A DNA stretch of 64,000 nucleotides from CAYGDP01 sp964348665. Its GTDB lineage: Bacteria; Verrucomicrobiota; Verrucomicrobiia; Palsa-1439; CAYGDP01. Location: assembly GCA_964348665.1 (NCBI GenBank), contig CAYGDP010000016.1, positions 15,740 through 79,739 of the forward strand. The letters run 5' to 3'. Made by a program: the position numbers and the translations under genes. Positions 50,788 through 60,009 of this stretch are shown one piece after another. The notes below the pieces were generated by a model. The model worked only from the letters and a program-made list of their open reading frames with translations. It was not told where the DNA came from and searched no databases. The first letter of the stretch is position 1; each line of letters starts with the position of its first letter.

Positions 50788-51855
50788 TTGATGACCATCC
50801 TGGCCGACGATCTTCCCATCCGCGGACTGCACCTTTTCGCGCCGAAGCGGGGCGATGAAGTCGCGCTGTGCGAACGATTCATCCGCGAAGCGCTCCCTCA
50901 AGAAGGCGTGAACACACTTGTGCTCGAATTCGATTATTCCTTTCAGTTTCTATCGCGTTCTGAAATGGCCGATCCATCGGCGATAGACGCGTCCGACGCG
51001 AAACGCATCGCCAAAGCCTGCCGCGCGGCAGGCGTGCGGCTCATCCCGCAAATCAACTGTCTCGGTCATCAATCGTGGGCAAAAAACAACGGTGCGTTGC
51101 TCAAAAAATATCCCGAATTCGATGAAACCCCCAACAAATATCCAAATAACGAAGGGATATATTGCCGCAGTTATTGCCCGCGACATCCCGAGGTTCACAA
51201 GGTTCTCTTCGATCTGATTGACGAACTCGCCGATGCTTGTGACGCAAAGGATTTTCATGTCGGTTTGGACGAGACTTTCATCATCGCCGACAAGGATTGT
51301 CCCCGATGCGGCGGCAAAAATCCCGCCGCGATCTTTGCCGCGGAAATCACCGCGTTGCGCGATCACTTGAAAAAACGCGGACGAACGCTTTGGATGTGGG
51401 GCGACCGCCTGCTCGATGGCAAAGCAACGAGGACTGGCGAGTGGGAGGGTGCGATCAACGGAACGCACCACGCGATTGATGCGATTCCAAAGGATATTAT
51501 CATCTGCGACTGGCACTACGATAAAACATTTACCACGCCCGAACTATTTGCGGAGAGAGGCTTCCGTGTAGTCGCTTCTCCCTGGCGTAAAACAGACGTC
51601 GCTCTTGGTCAACTCCAACTCCTTCGCGACATGCGCTCCAGCCGTGACCGCGCCTATGCTCGCAATGGCTACGGAATGTTGCAGACGACTTGGTGCGGTT
51701 TTACTCCTTTCGTAAAGACCTATTTCGGTGAACTACAAAAACCGTCTAGGGATGCCGCGGAGGCTGTGGATTGTTTTCGCGTGCTATTCGCTGAAATCCG
51801 CAAGCAGGGAAAGACTCCCCCACTCCGCCCCGAAAGGCGCGGCCTTCGCGAATGA
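50731..51855 (+). CDS. GH20-like glycoside hydrolase (TIM barrel), secreted
   Basis: A 374-residue exported protein. After the repeat-derived signal peptide (ending near MTILADD) the barrel reads LPIRGLHLFAPKRGDEVAL, VRLIPQINCLGHQSW, and DFHVGLDETFIIADKDCPRC, in which the Asp-Glu pair corresponds to the HxGxDE catalytic motif of family 20 hexosaminidases. DIIICDWHYDK and GYGMLQTTWCGFTP lie later in the barrel. It might cleave terminal GlcNAc or a related sugar. A beta-lactamase/NamZ fusion gene for muropeptide breakdown lies 0.8 kb downstream, so wall recycling is one possibility. Confidence 0.75.
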   Translation: MTRKLLSNYFSRVFVYFAGLMTILADDLPIRGLHLFAPKRGDEVALCERFIREALPQEGVNTLVLEFDYSFQFLSRSEMADPSAIDASDAKRIAKACRAAGVRLIPQINCLGHQSWAKNNGALLKKYPEFDETPNKYPNNEGIYCRSYCPRHPEVHKVLFDLIDELADACDAKDFHVGLDETFIIADKDCPRCGGKNPAAIFAAEITALRDHLKKRGRTLWMWGDRLLDGKATRTGEWEGAINGTHHAIDAIPKDIIICDWHYDKTFTTPELFAERGFRVVASPWRKTDVALGQLQLLRDMRSSRDRAYARNGYGMLQTTWCGFTPFVKTYFGELQKPSRDAAEAVDCFRVLFAEIRKQGKTPPLRPERRGLRE

Positions 51856-51862
51856 AACAAGT

Positions 51863-52597
51863 CTATACATTCAAAATGCCAAGGATAATTACCAATACTA
51901 CTGCGAGGATCGTCACGAGAATTCCCGAGATTGCATAGCCAAGACCGCTTAATTCCTGCCGGTTGCGGGAGATTGACACCACGGCAACCACACTAAAAAA
52001 CATATTCGTCACACCCAGAAGGAGAATGAGGATTAGCGTCATTCCAAAACCAAATCGAGGAAGCATGATCGGTGGGGCACATAGCATCACAATGCCAGTT
52101 GCCAAACTGGAAACAGCCTGCGTTGACCGATTGCGGATGACTGGCATTGCATCTATCCTCCCCGATACATAATCGAGCACCGCGTCGCGATATGCCGACT
52201 CTCCCGAGTCGCCTGTAACAAAATCCAAATACTTCATCATGACTTGCACCCGCGTCGCCTCCGCGTCCTGCTGCACCAATACATGGAGTCGTTTGCGGGA
52301 CTTCGCGTGCGGCGTCGAGCCGGCATTTTCTACGTTCGTAACAAAACCATCAACAAGACTTTTCCCTCCTTGTTGAAATACCCATGGCTGGTCCGATTGG
52401 TGGAATCCCAACTCCGCAAGCCGTGCAATTGCCCGCTCTAAAAATGAACTCATCTCTACGGTCGGGATGACCACTTCCATCGTTCGCTCCAGCGAGCCAA
52501 TTTTGAATCCACCTGCGACCATGCTGATGATGACCGAAACAACAAGAGTCATCAGAAACAACCCTAATACCCATAGAAATAGACTTGGTTCAAGCAT
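51863..52597 (-). CDS. Hypothetical membrane protein
   Basis: A 244-residue protein with one N-terminal helix (about residues 5-27), a soluble mixed domain (30-160) and two C-terminal helices (about 170-240, GIVMLCAPPIMLPRFGFGMT). The C-terminal region resembles DUF4190-like small membrane domains. The ATG at 52597 is preferred to one 17 codons upstream. It is convergent with the GH20-like gene. No function is known. Confidence 0.6.
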   Translation of the reverse strand: MLEPSLFLWVLGLFLMTLVVSVIISMVAGGFKIGSLERTMEVVIPTVEMSSFLERAIARLAELGFHQSDQPWVFQQGGKSLVDGFVTNVENAGSTPHAKSRKRLHVLVQQDAEATRVQVMMKYLDFVTGDSGESAYRDAVLDYVSGRIDAMPVIRNRSTQAVSSLATGIVMLCAPPIMLPRFGFGMTLILILLLGVTNMFFSVVAVVSISRNRQELSGLGYAISGILVTILAVVLVIILGILNV

Positions 52598-52684
52598 GGT
52601 GGTTTTTCCACTGCAGCAGACGCTATCCGAACACTTCTTCTTTGGCAATCGAATTTACCTCTGTCCGAAGTTTTCTACAAAGGC

Positions 52685-52690
52685 TATAAT
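52685..52690 (+). promoter_or_regulatory. TATAAT box close to a start codon
   Basis: A perfect TATAAT ends 7 nt before the ATG at 52698 and there is no Shine-Dalgarno sequence. Transcription would begin at or next to the start codon, as for a leaderless mRNA. No good -35 box is seen. Confidence 0.35.
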
Positions 52691-52697
52691 CCTGACA

Positions 52698-54959
52698 ATG
52701 AAACGCTTGCTCGCCATCATCACGATTTTCGCTATCATTACCTCCATGACAGCCGCACAAGACCTCAATGCCTCAACGCTCCAATTATCCAGCAAAATTG
52801 ATGCGGCAATCGCCAGCGCAATCGAGAAACGACAAATTCCCGGCGCGGTGATCGAAGTCGGTCATCGCGGCAAAGTGATTTTTCGTAAAGCTTATGGCCA
52901 ACGCGCGATCGAACCGCAGCGTGAGCCAATGACCGAGGACACGATCTTCGATCTCGCGTCACTGACCAAACCACTCGCGACAGGACTTTCTGTGATGAAA
53001 CTCATCGAGTCAGGCAAATTGCGGCTCAATGATCCAGTTTCCAAGTGGCTGCCAGATTTTCAACGCGACGGCATTACCATTCAGCATTTACTCACACACA
53101 CGAGCGGACTGCCTCCGGGCGCGCCAGCCGCAATGCTCGGCAATAACGTGCGCGACGCCGTTGGTGTGATTGGCAAGATGCCGTTAAATGCTCCCCGCGG
53201 CACACAAATGGTCTATTCCGACCTCGGTTTCGTGCTGCTCGGTGAGATGGTCACTCGCGCGGCAGCAAAACCACTCGACCAATTCGCCGCCGAAAATATT
53301 TATCAGCCGCTCGGACTGAAACGGACACGGTATCGTCCGCCCGCCGAATGGGTCGCGCGCATCGCGCCAACGGAAAAGATTAATGGTGAGTGGCGGTGTG
53401 GCGTGGTTCATGATCCTGATGCATTTCGACTGGGCGGTGTGGTGGGACATGCGGGACTTTTTTCCACCGCGGAAGAAGTCGGTCGTCTCGCTCAAATGAT
53501 GCTCAATGGAGGCGAACTGAACGGCACGCGAATCTTGCTGACCGAAACCGTGCGATTGATGACCGTGCCGATGAACGCCAGTGATGACAGCGAGTTGCGC
53601 GGATTAAGTTGGGACATCGAATCGGCGTATTCGGGATTGAAAAGCAATTTCTTCTCACGCCGAAGTTATGGACACACGGGATTTACGGGTACTTCCGTCT
53701 GGATTGATCCAGAGGCACAACTTTACGTTGTTGTGCTGACCAATGCCGTTCATCTGCCAAAAAGCGAGACGCGCCCATTGCGTCGGCAGATTTCCGATGC
53801 TGTTGCGGAGTCACTCTGTCCACAAAAAAAGAAAGGCGAGACTCGAACCGGTCTGGACGTGCTTGCCGCGGAAAATTTCAAGCGTCTCGAAGGAAGAAAC
53901 GTCGCCCTCATCATCAATCATACCTCGATTGACCGCCGCGGCAAACACATCCTCGATTTGCTCCCGCCGACCATTAAAGTGTTTGCTCTACTTACTCCCG
54001 AACACGGTCTACGCGGCACGAAAGACGAATTGGTTGCTTCCGGCAAAGACGAAAGAACAGGATTGCCGGTTTTCAGTCTTTACACAAACGATACAAAACG
54101 TCCGACCGATGAGATGTTGCGCGGCATGGACACGCTGGTCTTCGACATCCAAGACATTGGTGCGCGCTTCTACACTTACTCGACGACGATGTGCTACGCG
54201 ATGGAAGAGGCCGCGAAACGAAAAATGAAATTTATCGTTCTCGACCGTCCCAATCCGATCACGGCGTCGTATGTCGAAGGTCCCGTGCTCGATGCCAACC
54301 TGCGTTCGTTCACCGCACCGTGGGAGCTACCACTCCGCCATGGTCTCACGCTTGGCGAGCTGGCCATGTTGTACAATGCCGAAGAAAAACTTGGCGCGAA
54401 TCTCGAAGTAGTCCGCTGTGAGAACTGGGAGCGGAATGATTGGTTTGACGAGACAGGTTTGCCGTGGGTGAATCCATCGCCGAACATGCGAAATTTGAAC
54501 GAAGCAACGCTTTATCCCTGCATCGGTGCACTGGAAAACACTAACATCAGCGTCGGGCGCGGTACCGACTCACCATTCGAACGCTTCGGTGCACCGTTCA
54601 TGGATGGCGTGGCTCTTGCCAAGGAACTCAATGCCCTCAACATGGCGGGCATCCGTTTTTATCCCGTTCGTTTCACGCCGAACGCGAGCAAGTACAAGAA
54701 TGAAGAATGTGGTGGGGTATACTGTGTCATCACCGACCGGCAATCGTTCCGTCCCGTTCGCACGGGTGCGGCGATTGCAACCGTACTGCATCGGCTCTAC
54801 CCACAGGAATGGAAATTCGACAACATCGCCGGAATGTTCGGCACCAGCTCGTTTCAGGAACGATTAGCCGCAAGCGATTCATGGCAGCAACTCGAGGATG
54901 CTTGGCGCCCCGCGCTCGAACGCTTCCTCGCTATCCGTGCGAAATATCTGCTATATTGA
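52698..54959 (+). CDS. Beta-lactamase-family / NamZ (DUF1343) fusion, secreted
   Basis: A 753-residue exported protein. After a signal peptide (residues 1-20), a class C beta-lactamase/PBP-like domain runs from about 25 to 375 with SLTK (Ser88, Lys91), VYSDLGF and HTGFTGTS. A DUF1343 domain (about 395-750) follows: LEGRNVALIINHTSIDRRG, LLTPEHGLRG, DTLVFDIQDIGARFYTYSTT, FIVLDRPNPI, and RGTDSPFERFGAPFMDG. DUF1343 is NamZ (GH171), the exo-beta-N-acetylmuramidase of Bacillus subtilis. In one chain, the protein could remove D-amino acids or peptides and cleave terminal MurNAc. The beta-lactamase part could also be an esterase. Confidence 0.9.
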   Translation: MKRLLAIITIFAIITSMTAAQDLNASTLQLSSKIDAAIASAIEKRQIPGAVIEVGHRGKVIFRKAYGQRAIEPQREPMTEDTIFDLASLTKPLATGLSVMKLIESGKLRLNDPVSKWLPDFQRDGITIQHLLTHTSGLPPGAPAAMLGNNVRDAVGVIGKMPLNAPRGTQMVYSDLGFVLLGEMVTRAAAKPLDQFAAENIYQPLGLKRTRYRPPAEWVARIAPTEKINGEWRCGVVHDPDAFRLGGVVGHAGLFSTAEEVGRLAQMMLNGGELNGTRILLTETVRLMTVPMNASDDSELRGLSWDIESAYSGLKSNFFSRRSYGHTGFTGTSVWIDPEAQLYVVVLTNAVHLPKSETRPLRRQISDAVAESLCPQKKKGETRTGLDVLAAENFKRLEGRNVALIINHTSIDRRGKHILDLLPPTIKVFALLTPEHGLRGTKDELVASGKDERTGLPVFSLYTNDTKRPTDEMLRGMDTLVFDIQDIGARFYTYSTTMCYAMEEAAKRKMKFIVLDRPNPITASYVEGPVLDANLRSFTAPWELPLRHGLTLGELAMLYNAEEKLGANLEVVRCENWERNDWFDETGLPWVNPSPNMRNLNEATLYPCIGALENTNISVGRGTDSPFERFGAPFMDGVALAKELNALNMAGIRFYPVRFTPNASKYKNEECGGVYCVITDRQSFRPVRTGAAIATVLHRLYPQEWKFDNIAGMFGTSSFQERLAASDSWQQLEDAWRPALERFLAIRAKYLLY

Positions 54960-54979
54960 CTCGTTTCAAGGAGATTGCC

Positions 54980-56242
54980 ATGCTCGATGAGTTCATGCAG
55001 TCGCCCGCGTTTGTAATGGCGTGTCAGCAGTTCGACCGCGCCGCCGATTTGCTCGGTCTCGACGAGGCGACTCGCGCTCGCACCAAGCGCCCCAAACGCG
55101 CCCTCATCGTCAACGTTCCCGTTCACATGGACAACGGGCGAACAGAAATTTTCACAGGCTACCGCGTCCAACACAATCTAGCGATCGGCCCGACCAAGGG
55201 CGGTTTGCGCTATCATCCCGACGTGAATCTCGGCGAAGTTGCCGCGTTGGCGATGTGGATGAGCTGGAAATGCGCGCTTACCGGTCTCCCCTACGGCGGC
55301 GCGAAAGGTGGGGTCGCTTGTAACCCGAAGAAAATGAGCCTCGGCGAGATTGAACGCCTCACCCGCCGCTTTACGACCGAGATTCTCCCATTCATTGGCC
55401 CGCACGTGGATGTGCCAGCGCCCGACGTAGGCACGAACGAGCAAGTAATGGCTTGGATTATGGATACATACTCGATGTATCAAGGACATCCCGTCCCCCA
55501 AATCGTCACGGGCAAACCCATTGTCCTTGGCGGCTCGCACGGCCGCAAGGAAGCCACCGGCCGCGGCTGCGCCTATCTCGTCAACCGCGCGCTCGAAACC
55601 CTTGGTCTCCAATTCCAAACCGCAACGGTCGCCGTGCAGGGTTTTGGCAACGTCGGGAGCATCGCCGCGCTCCGTCTCCAAAAATTTGGCGCAAAAATAA
55701 TCGCCGTCAGCGATTCCAGCGGCGGTGTCTATAACAAGAACGGTCTCGATGTAGCCAAACTCATCGAACTCCACGATAGCGGGAAGCGCTTCGCGGAACT
55801 AAAAGACCACGGAGACCCCATCACCAACGAGGAGCTTCTTGCTCTCGACTGCGATGTCCTCATTCCCGCTGCGCTCGAACGCGTGATCAACGCTGATAAC
55901 GTGAAGAAACTTCGCTGCCGCGTCATTGCGGAAGGCGCGAACGGTCCAACGACGCCGGAAGCCGACGCGATCCTGCGTGACTCGGACATCTTCATCATCC
56001 CGGATATCCTCTGCAACGCGGGTGGCGTCATCGTTAGCTACTTCGAATGGGTGCAAGACCTCCAAAGCTTTTTCTGGAGCGAAGCCGAGGTAAACGACAA
56101 ACTCTACCGCCAGCTTGAACACGCTTTCCATGAAGTTCTCTCCCTCTCCCGCAAAAATAAATGGACGATGCGCGATGCCGCCCTCGCCCTCGGCATCAAC
56201 CGCGTCGCCCAAGCCAAACAAGCACGGGGATTGTTTCCATGA
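54980..56242 (+). CDS. gdhA: Glutamate dehydrogenase (Glu/Leu/Phe/Val family)
   Basis: A 420-residue NAD(P)-dependent dehydrogenase. GPTKGGLRYHPDVNLGEVAAL, GLPYGGAKGGV (catalytic Lys), PAPDVGTNEQVMAWIMDTYS and VAVQGFGNVGSIAA (Rossmann motif) are all present. It links 2-oxoglutarate and ammonia to glutamate. AAGGAG lies six nt before the ATG at 54980. The preceding gene ends 20 nt upstream, so both may be transcribed together. The next gene starts inside its stop codon. Confidence 0.95.
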   Translation: MLDEFMQSPAFVMACQQFDRAADLLGLDEATRARTKRPKRALIVNVPVHMDNGRTEIFTGYRVQHNLAIGPTKGGLRYHPDVNLGEVAALAMWMSWKCALTGLPYGGAKGGVACNPKKMSLGEIERLTRRFTTEILPFIGPHVDVPAPDVGTNEQVMAWIMDTYSMYQGHPVPQIVTGKPIVLGGSHGRKEATGRGCAYLVNRALETLGLQFQTATVAVQGFGNVGSIAALRLQKFGAKIIAVSDSSGGVYNKNGLDVAKLIELHDSGKRFAELKDHGDPITNEELLALDCDVLIPAALERVINADNVKKLRCRVIAEGANGPTTPEADAILRDSDIFIIPDILCNAGGVIVSYFEWVQDLQSFFWSEAEVNDKLYRQLEHAFHEVLSLSRKNKWTMRDAALALGINRVAQAKQARGLFP

Positions 56243-57081
56243 GTATGTCGCGGCAGGAACTTGAGGAGCGCGTTGCCAAATCTCTTCCCGAATGGGAAAG
56301 GATTGATACCATTTACCAATGTCTGGTTGGCATTCTAACGTGGGTAATATCGTTTGGCTTAGTGTGGATTTTCTGGAAAATCGAGGTGCTTCACGCAAAG
56401 CACGATCCAACTGTAAAGTTGGTTGCTGGCATTGGATCAATTCTCATGCTTATCGTCTTGATCGTGCAATACTTGGCCGGTTGGAAAATCCGACGGGAGT
56501 TAAGGAAATGCGGTCTTGTCTGCGACGGATGCAAGACAACACTCGATAGCCAACTCATCAGTTTCGCCTTGGCCACGGGTCGATGCGGAAAGTGCAACGC
56601 GCTTATCATGGATCGTGAGACGGCTGAGCCAGAGGAAGAACCACCGATGGAACGAGACACGCCGTTCCTTTCGTTAGGTGAGCTTAAGCGGCGAGTCAAG
56701 TGCGTCATCCGAGCTCGGCGGATTCCCTGCATAATTCTTTCCGCACTGGCAGTTCCGCTGTTTCTGTTTGGCGTCGTTCTGGCAGCCCACTTTCACGTCT
56801 TTCCAAAACCGCGTTTGGTCGGCATGTTTGTTCTCTTGGTCGCGATGTTAGCGATAGCAATGGCGATTCGTGCCATCTGCGGTTATACCAAAGCAAGCTG
56901 GAAGCGGCTCTTGCGAAAGCAAGGCTTGCTCTGCCCGAAATGTTTCGAGCCGCTGGTGAATACCCATGGCGAAGTCTCGGTCATTGACGCTGATTTTACT
57001 GATTCCTTGGGCGTCTGCCGCTGTGGCAAGGTGATTTTATGTTACGAGGGCACCGAGCCATCACAAAGTAATCGCTTCTGA
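56239..57081 (+). CDS. Membrane protein with CxxC zinc-ribbon-like motifs
   Basis: A 280-residue protein with two pairs of membrane helices (about residues 28-85 and 180-235). Between and after them are CDGCKTTLDSQL, GRCGKCNALIMD, CPKCFEPLVN and CRCGKVILC, so eight cysteines form two or more zinc-ribbon-like sites facing the cytoplasm. The start ATG at 56239 overlaps the gdhA stop (ATGA). The function is unknown; the CxxC pairs suggest metal binding or protein contacts at the membrane. Confidence 0.65.
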   Translation: MSMSRQELEERVAKSLPEWERIDTIYQCLVGILTWVISFGLVWIFWKIEVLHAKHDPTVKLVAGIGSILMLIVLIVQYLAGWKIRRELRKCGLVCDGCKTTLDSQLISFALATGRCGKCNALIMDRETAEPEEEPPMERDTPFLSLGELKRRVKCVIRARRIPCIILSALAVPLFLFGVVLAAHFHVFPKPRLVGMFVLLVAMLAIAMAIRAICGYTKASWKRLLRKQGLLCPKCFEPLVNTHGEVSVIDADFTDSLGVCRCGKVILCYEGTEPSQSNRF

Positions 57082-57105
57082 TCAGCTTCTTCTACATAAT
57101 TTGCA

Positions 57106-57375
57106 CTATGCCAACCCACGATACGTCTTCCCGCTACGGCGTGCGACGCGATGAACGACGACACGGCGGTCATGGTCGTGAATGCTGTAAATCACCCGCC
57201 AGTCTCCGATGCGGATGCGGTGCAGATCACCATCAAGTTTCTTCACGCCGAACGGTCGTGGCTGCTCGCGGAGTGCCCAAATCGCAGCATCAATCTTACA
57301 GAAATCATTTTGAGAAACCTTATCTAGCTCCTTGCGTGCCCGAGGATGCAGCACCACCTCGTAGCTATCGTTCAT
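57106..57375 (-). CDS. RelE/ParE-type toxin
   Basis: An 89-residue protein of the RelE fold. YEVVLHPRARKELDKVSQND, LDGDLHRIRIGDWRVIYSIH and VVVHRVARRSGKTYRGL match the ribosome-dependent mRNA interferases: the basic patch and the central Arg are present. Four nt overlap with the upstream antitoxin gene show a coupled operon. It would slow translation when the antitoxin is lost. Confidence 0.9.
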   Translation of the reverse strand: MNDSYEVVLHPRARKELDKVSQNDFCKIDAAIWALREQPRPFGVKKLDGDLHRIRIGDWRVIYSIHDHDRRVVVHRVARRSGKTYRGLA

Positions 57376-57605
57376 CGCTCCTTGAGTCGTTTGGTGCGAT
57401 AAGTCGCGTACGATTCGGCGACGACCGCTCCTGACCTATATTCCGAGAGCCGCTGATGACCCGTACGCAAATCAGCGATGTCCTCGCGGTAAATCTCCTC
57501 CGCCGCATCGCGCAATAGTTCGGCAACGGACACATGCCGCTGATCGGCTAATTGCTTTAGCCCATTATGCAGTTTATCAGGTAGTTCTACGGTTGCGCGT
57601 GTCAT
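57372..57605 (-). CDS. Ribbon-helix-helix antitoxin
   Basis: A 77-residue protein with TRATVELPDKLHNGLKQLAD followed by RHVSVAELLRDAAEEIY, a typical RHH DNA-binding domain (first 45 residues), then a C-terminal toxin-binding tail. It precedes the RelE-like toxin in the usual antitoxin-first order and probably represses the operon. Confidence 0.85.
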   Translation of the reverse strand: MTRATVELPDKLHNGLKQLADQRHVSVAELLRDAAEEIYREDIADLRTGHQRLSEYRSGAVVAESYATYRTKRLKER

Positions 57606-57702
57606 TGTCAATAACTACGTCATGGCTTCGATGATGTCAAGATTCGCTCCAAAAAAGCATTGCTTCCCGCTGCCCACTTCTGCTTCATTACTCCCCAACT
57701 CC

Positions 57703-58824
57703 ATGACTCCAACACTCCAACCCATTCGCATCGGCCTCATCGGCGTCGGCGGACAAACCGAATACGTCCACTACCCGGCTTTCAAAACAGCGCGCTCGGC
57801 ACGAGTGGTGGCGATGACCGACTCGAACCCGGAATTGTTGAAACGGCGAGTTGGCGAATGGGCGACTCGGCGAAACGAAATAGCGGCATACACGGATCCT
57901 TTCGAGATTTTTGCACACGACGGACTCGATGCCGTTGTCATTTGCACGCCGAACAATACGCACGCACCGCTGGCGCTGGCGGCGTTTCGCGCGGGGAAAC
58001 ACGTCCTCTGCGAAAAACCGTTGGCGCTGACTCTCGCCGAAGCGAAGAAAATCCTTCGCGCCGCGCAAGATGCCCGTGTCCGTCACATGACGGCGTTCAC
58101 ATATCGTTTCGTCCCCGCAATGCAATATCTCAAGCATCTCGTCATCCGCGGCGATCTCGGCGAACCGCGCCATTTCCGCGCGCAACGGTTTCAAGATTGG
58201 CCCGACACATCACTCGGCTGGCGGCAATGGCGTTCCACCGCGGGCACCGGCGAGTTGGGCGACATGGCGAGCCATCGTATTGATTACGGCCGTTTCCTTC
58301 TCGGCGAAATCACCCGAGTCTGCGGCGCGATGAAACAATTTCTCCCGCGTGACCGCGACGCCGCGGGCAATCGCGTTCGCCCAGCCGACACCGATGATTG
58401 GTGCAGCTTCATTGGCGAGTTCGCCTGCGGCGCGACGGGTGTTTGGGAATCCACCAAGCTCGCGCGCGGTCACAGCACGGGCGGACGCGGCCACGATTTC
58501 GTCGAGATCAACGGAGCGGAGGCCAGCGCCATCTACGAACTGCGTCATCCATATTGCCTACTCATCGGCAAGCGCGGCGGCAGTTTCAAAATCGTTCCCG
58601 TCCCGCGCAAGTTCCTGAAGCGTCCAAAATCTCTCCGCAAAGTGGGTGCGGGTGATCCGACGCGGGTCTGGCGCTACGATCAGGAAGTCGAGTTCATCGA
58701 AGCCATCCGGGAAGGACGCGATGCCTCGCCAAGTTTCGCCGACGGCCTCGCCGCGCAATCTGTCATTGAAGCCGTTCTGCAATCCGTTAAACAACGGCGA
58801 TGGATTGACATACCGCAAGATTGA
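57703..58824 (+). CDS. Gfo/Idh/MocA family oxidoreductase
   Basis: A 373-residue enzyme. IGLIGVGGQTEYVHYPAF is the Rossmann motif, VICTPNNTHAPLALAA and LCEKPLALTLAEAKKI contain the NAD and catalytic (EKP) sites, and DMASHRIDYGRFLLG carries the conserved His/Asp. The ATG at 57703 gives the family start; it lies within a spacer of repeated CAACTCC/ACTCCAA sequence. It has no signal peptide, so it would act in the cytoplasm on sugars or cyclitols. A second Gfo/Idh gene follows 0.1 kb downstream. Confidence 0.88.
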   Translation: MTPTLQPIRIGLIGVGGQTEYVHYPAFKTARSARVVAMTDSNPELLKRRVGEWATRRNEIAAYTDPFEIFAHDGLDAVVICTPNNTHAPLALAAFRAGKHVLCEKPLALTLAEAKKILRAAQDARVRHMTAFTYRFVPAMQYLKHLVIRGDLGEPRHFRAQRFQDWPDTSLGWRQWRSTAGTGELGDMASHRIDYGRFLLGEITRVCGAMKQFLPRDRDAAGNRVRPADTDDWCSFIGEFACGATGVWESTKLARGHSTGGRGHDFVEINGAEASAIYELRHPYCLLIGKRGGSFKIVPVPRKFLKRPKSLRKVGAGDPTRVWRYDQEVEFIEAIREGRDASPSFADGLAAQSVIEAVLQSVKQRRWIDIPQD

Positions 58825-58825
58825 C

Positions 58826-58889
58826 TGGCCACAAGAAACACAAGAAAACACAAAAAATTATTGTGACTTTTCGCGTTTTTCGTGGCCAA
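58826..58889. repeat. CGCGAAA-type repeat, divergent copy C
   Basis: TGGCCACAAGAAACACAAG at the left and TTTTCGCGTTTTTCGTGGCC at the right form an inverted repeat with ends GGCCAC/GTGGCC. It lies between two Gfo/Idh genes. Confidence 0.55.
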
Positions 58890-58929
58890 TAGAATTGCAT
58901 TGCCACAACCTTTCTGCTAAACCGCGTTC

Positions 58930-60006
58930 ATGCCAAGGAAATTTCGTGTTGTGCAACTCGGCTGCGGCGGACGCGGAATGGTTCACGGCCGTGTGACGCG
59001 CGCCACTAAAGACATCGAGTTGGTCGCCCTCTGCGACATGGACAAACCCAAGCTCGAAAAAGCTGCCGCCGACCTCGGCGTTAAAAAGACCTACACCAAT
59101 TTCGGCGAGATGCTCGACAAAGAATGCTACGATCTCGTGGACATCATCACCCCGCCAACCATCCGCGTCGGCATCGTCGAGGAAGCCATCGCTCACGGAG
59201 CAAAGGCAATCTTGCTCGAAAAACCCATCGCATTGCGCCCGTCCGAAGGCCGTCGGCTCGAAGAACTCGGCAAGAAAACCCTCATTGCCATCAATACACA
59301 ATATCAATGGATGCCGCACTGGCAGAAATTCTGGAAACTGCTCGCCGTCGGGAAACTTGGTAGCATCGAAACCATCCGGGTCAGCACCCTCGCTAACATT
59401 CTCGAACAAGGTCCGCATGTCCTCGATCTGGCGCTCAACGCGGCGCGCATCAGCGGGTTGCCCTGGCCCGAAACGGTTCTCGCTGCGGCCAGCGGCCTCG
59501 AACGATTTGGCAAAGATCCCGTGCCGGCCGATGTCACTGCCATCGCCAAACTCGGCGACGCGCGCCTGATCTTCACCCACGGAGAATCTTCCGTGCTTGT
59601 CCCCAATGAAAAGACCTATTGGTATCACATCCAAGTGGACATCATCGGCGACCGCGGCCGCCTCTGGGTCAGCCTCAACCAGGGTTGGAAACTTTGGATT
59701 TGTAGTAGCGAAACGAAGGAGGGCGTGCCGCGCCGTAGCGAAGCGAAGGCGGGAAAGTTCCAATCCGGCCCAACCGGTTGGCCGAAGAACGACAGTGAAG
59801 CGCAGACCGCAATGATGGAATGTCTTCGCGACACGATTCGCAAAGGGAAGGAAGCCGAGTTCCCCACCCGCGTCGAGATTGCCAATAAAATCAGCGACCT
59901 CTTTTTCGCCTGCTACGAAAGCGCGCTCACCAACAAAACCATCCCACTCCCCGCGCAAATTGATGACGGGGTTGTGGAAAGGCTGGAGCGACTAGGAAAG
60001 AAGTGA
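58930..60006 (+). CDS. Gfo/Idh/MocA family oxidoreductase
   Basis: A 358-residue enzyme. VVQLGCGGRGMVHGRV is the Rossmann motif, VDIITPPTIRVGIVEEAI and LLEKPIALRPSEGRRL follow (catalytic EKP), and EQGPHVLDLAL holds the conserved His. Near residue 255-275 it carries CSSETKEGVPRRSEAKAG, encoded by two similar GTAGCGAA(A/G)CGAAGG units at 59700-59755; this is a likely repeat insertion. It lies next to another Gfo/Idh gene and a sugar-epimerase-like gene, so the three may share a sugar pathway. Confidence 0.87.
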   Translation: MPRKFRVVQLGCGGRGMVHGRVTRATKDIELVALCDMDKPKLEKAAADLGVKKTYTNFGEMLDKECYDLVDIITPPTIRVGIVEEAIAHGAKAILLEKPIALRPSEGRRLEELGKKTLIAINTQYQWMPHWQKFWKLLAVGKLGSIETIRVSTLANILEQGPHVLDLALNAARISGLPWPETVLAAASGLERFGKDPVPADVTAIAKLGDARLIFTHGESSVLVPNEKTYWYHIQVDIIGDRGRLWVSLNQGWKLWICSSETKEGVPRRSEAKAGKFQSGPTGWPKNDSEAQTAMMECLRDTIRKGKEAEFPTRVEIANKISDLFFACYESALTNKTIPLPAQIDDGVVERLERLGKK

Positions 60007-60009
60007 TTT

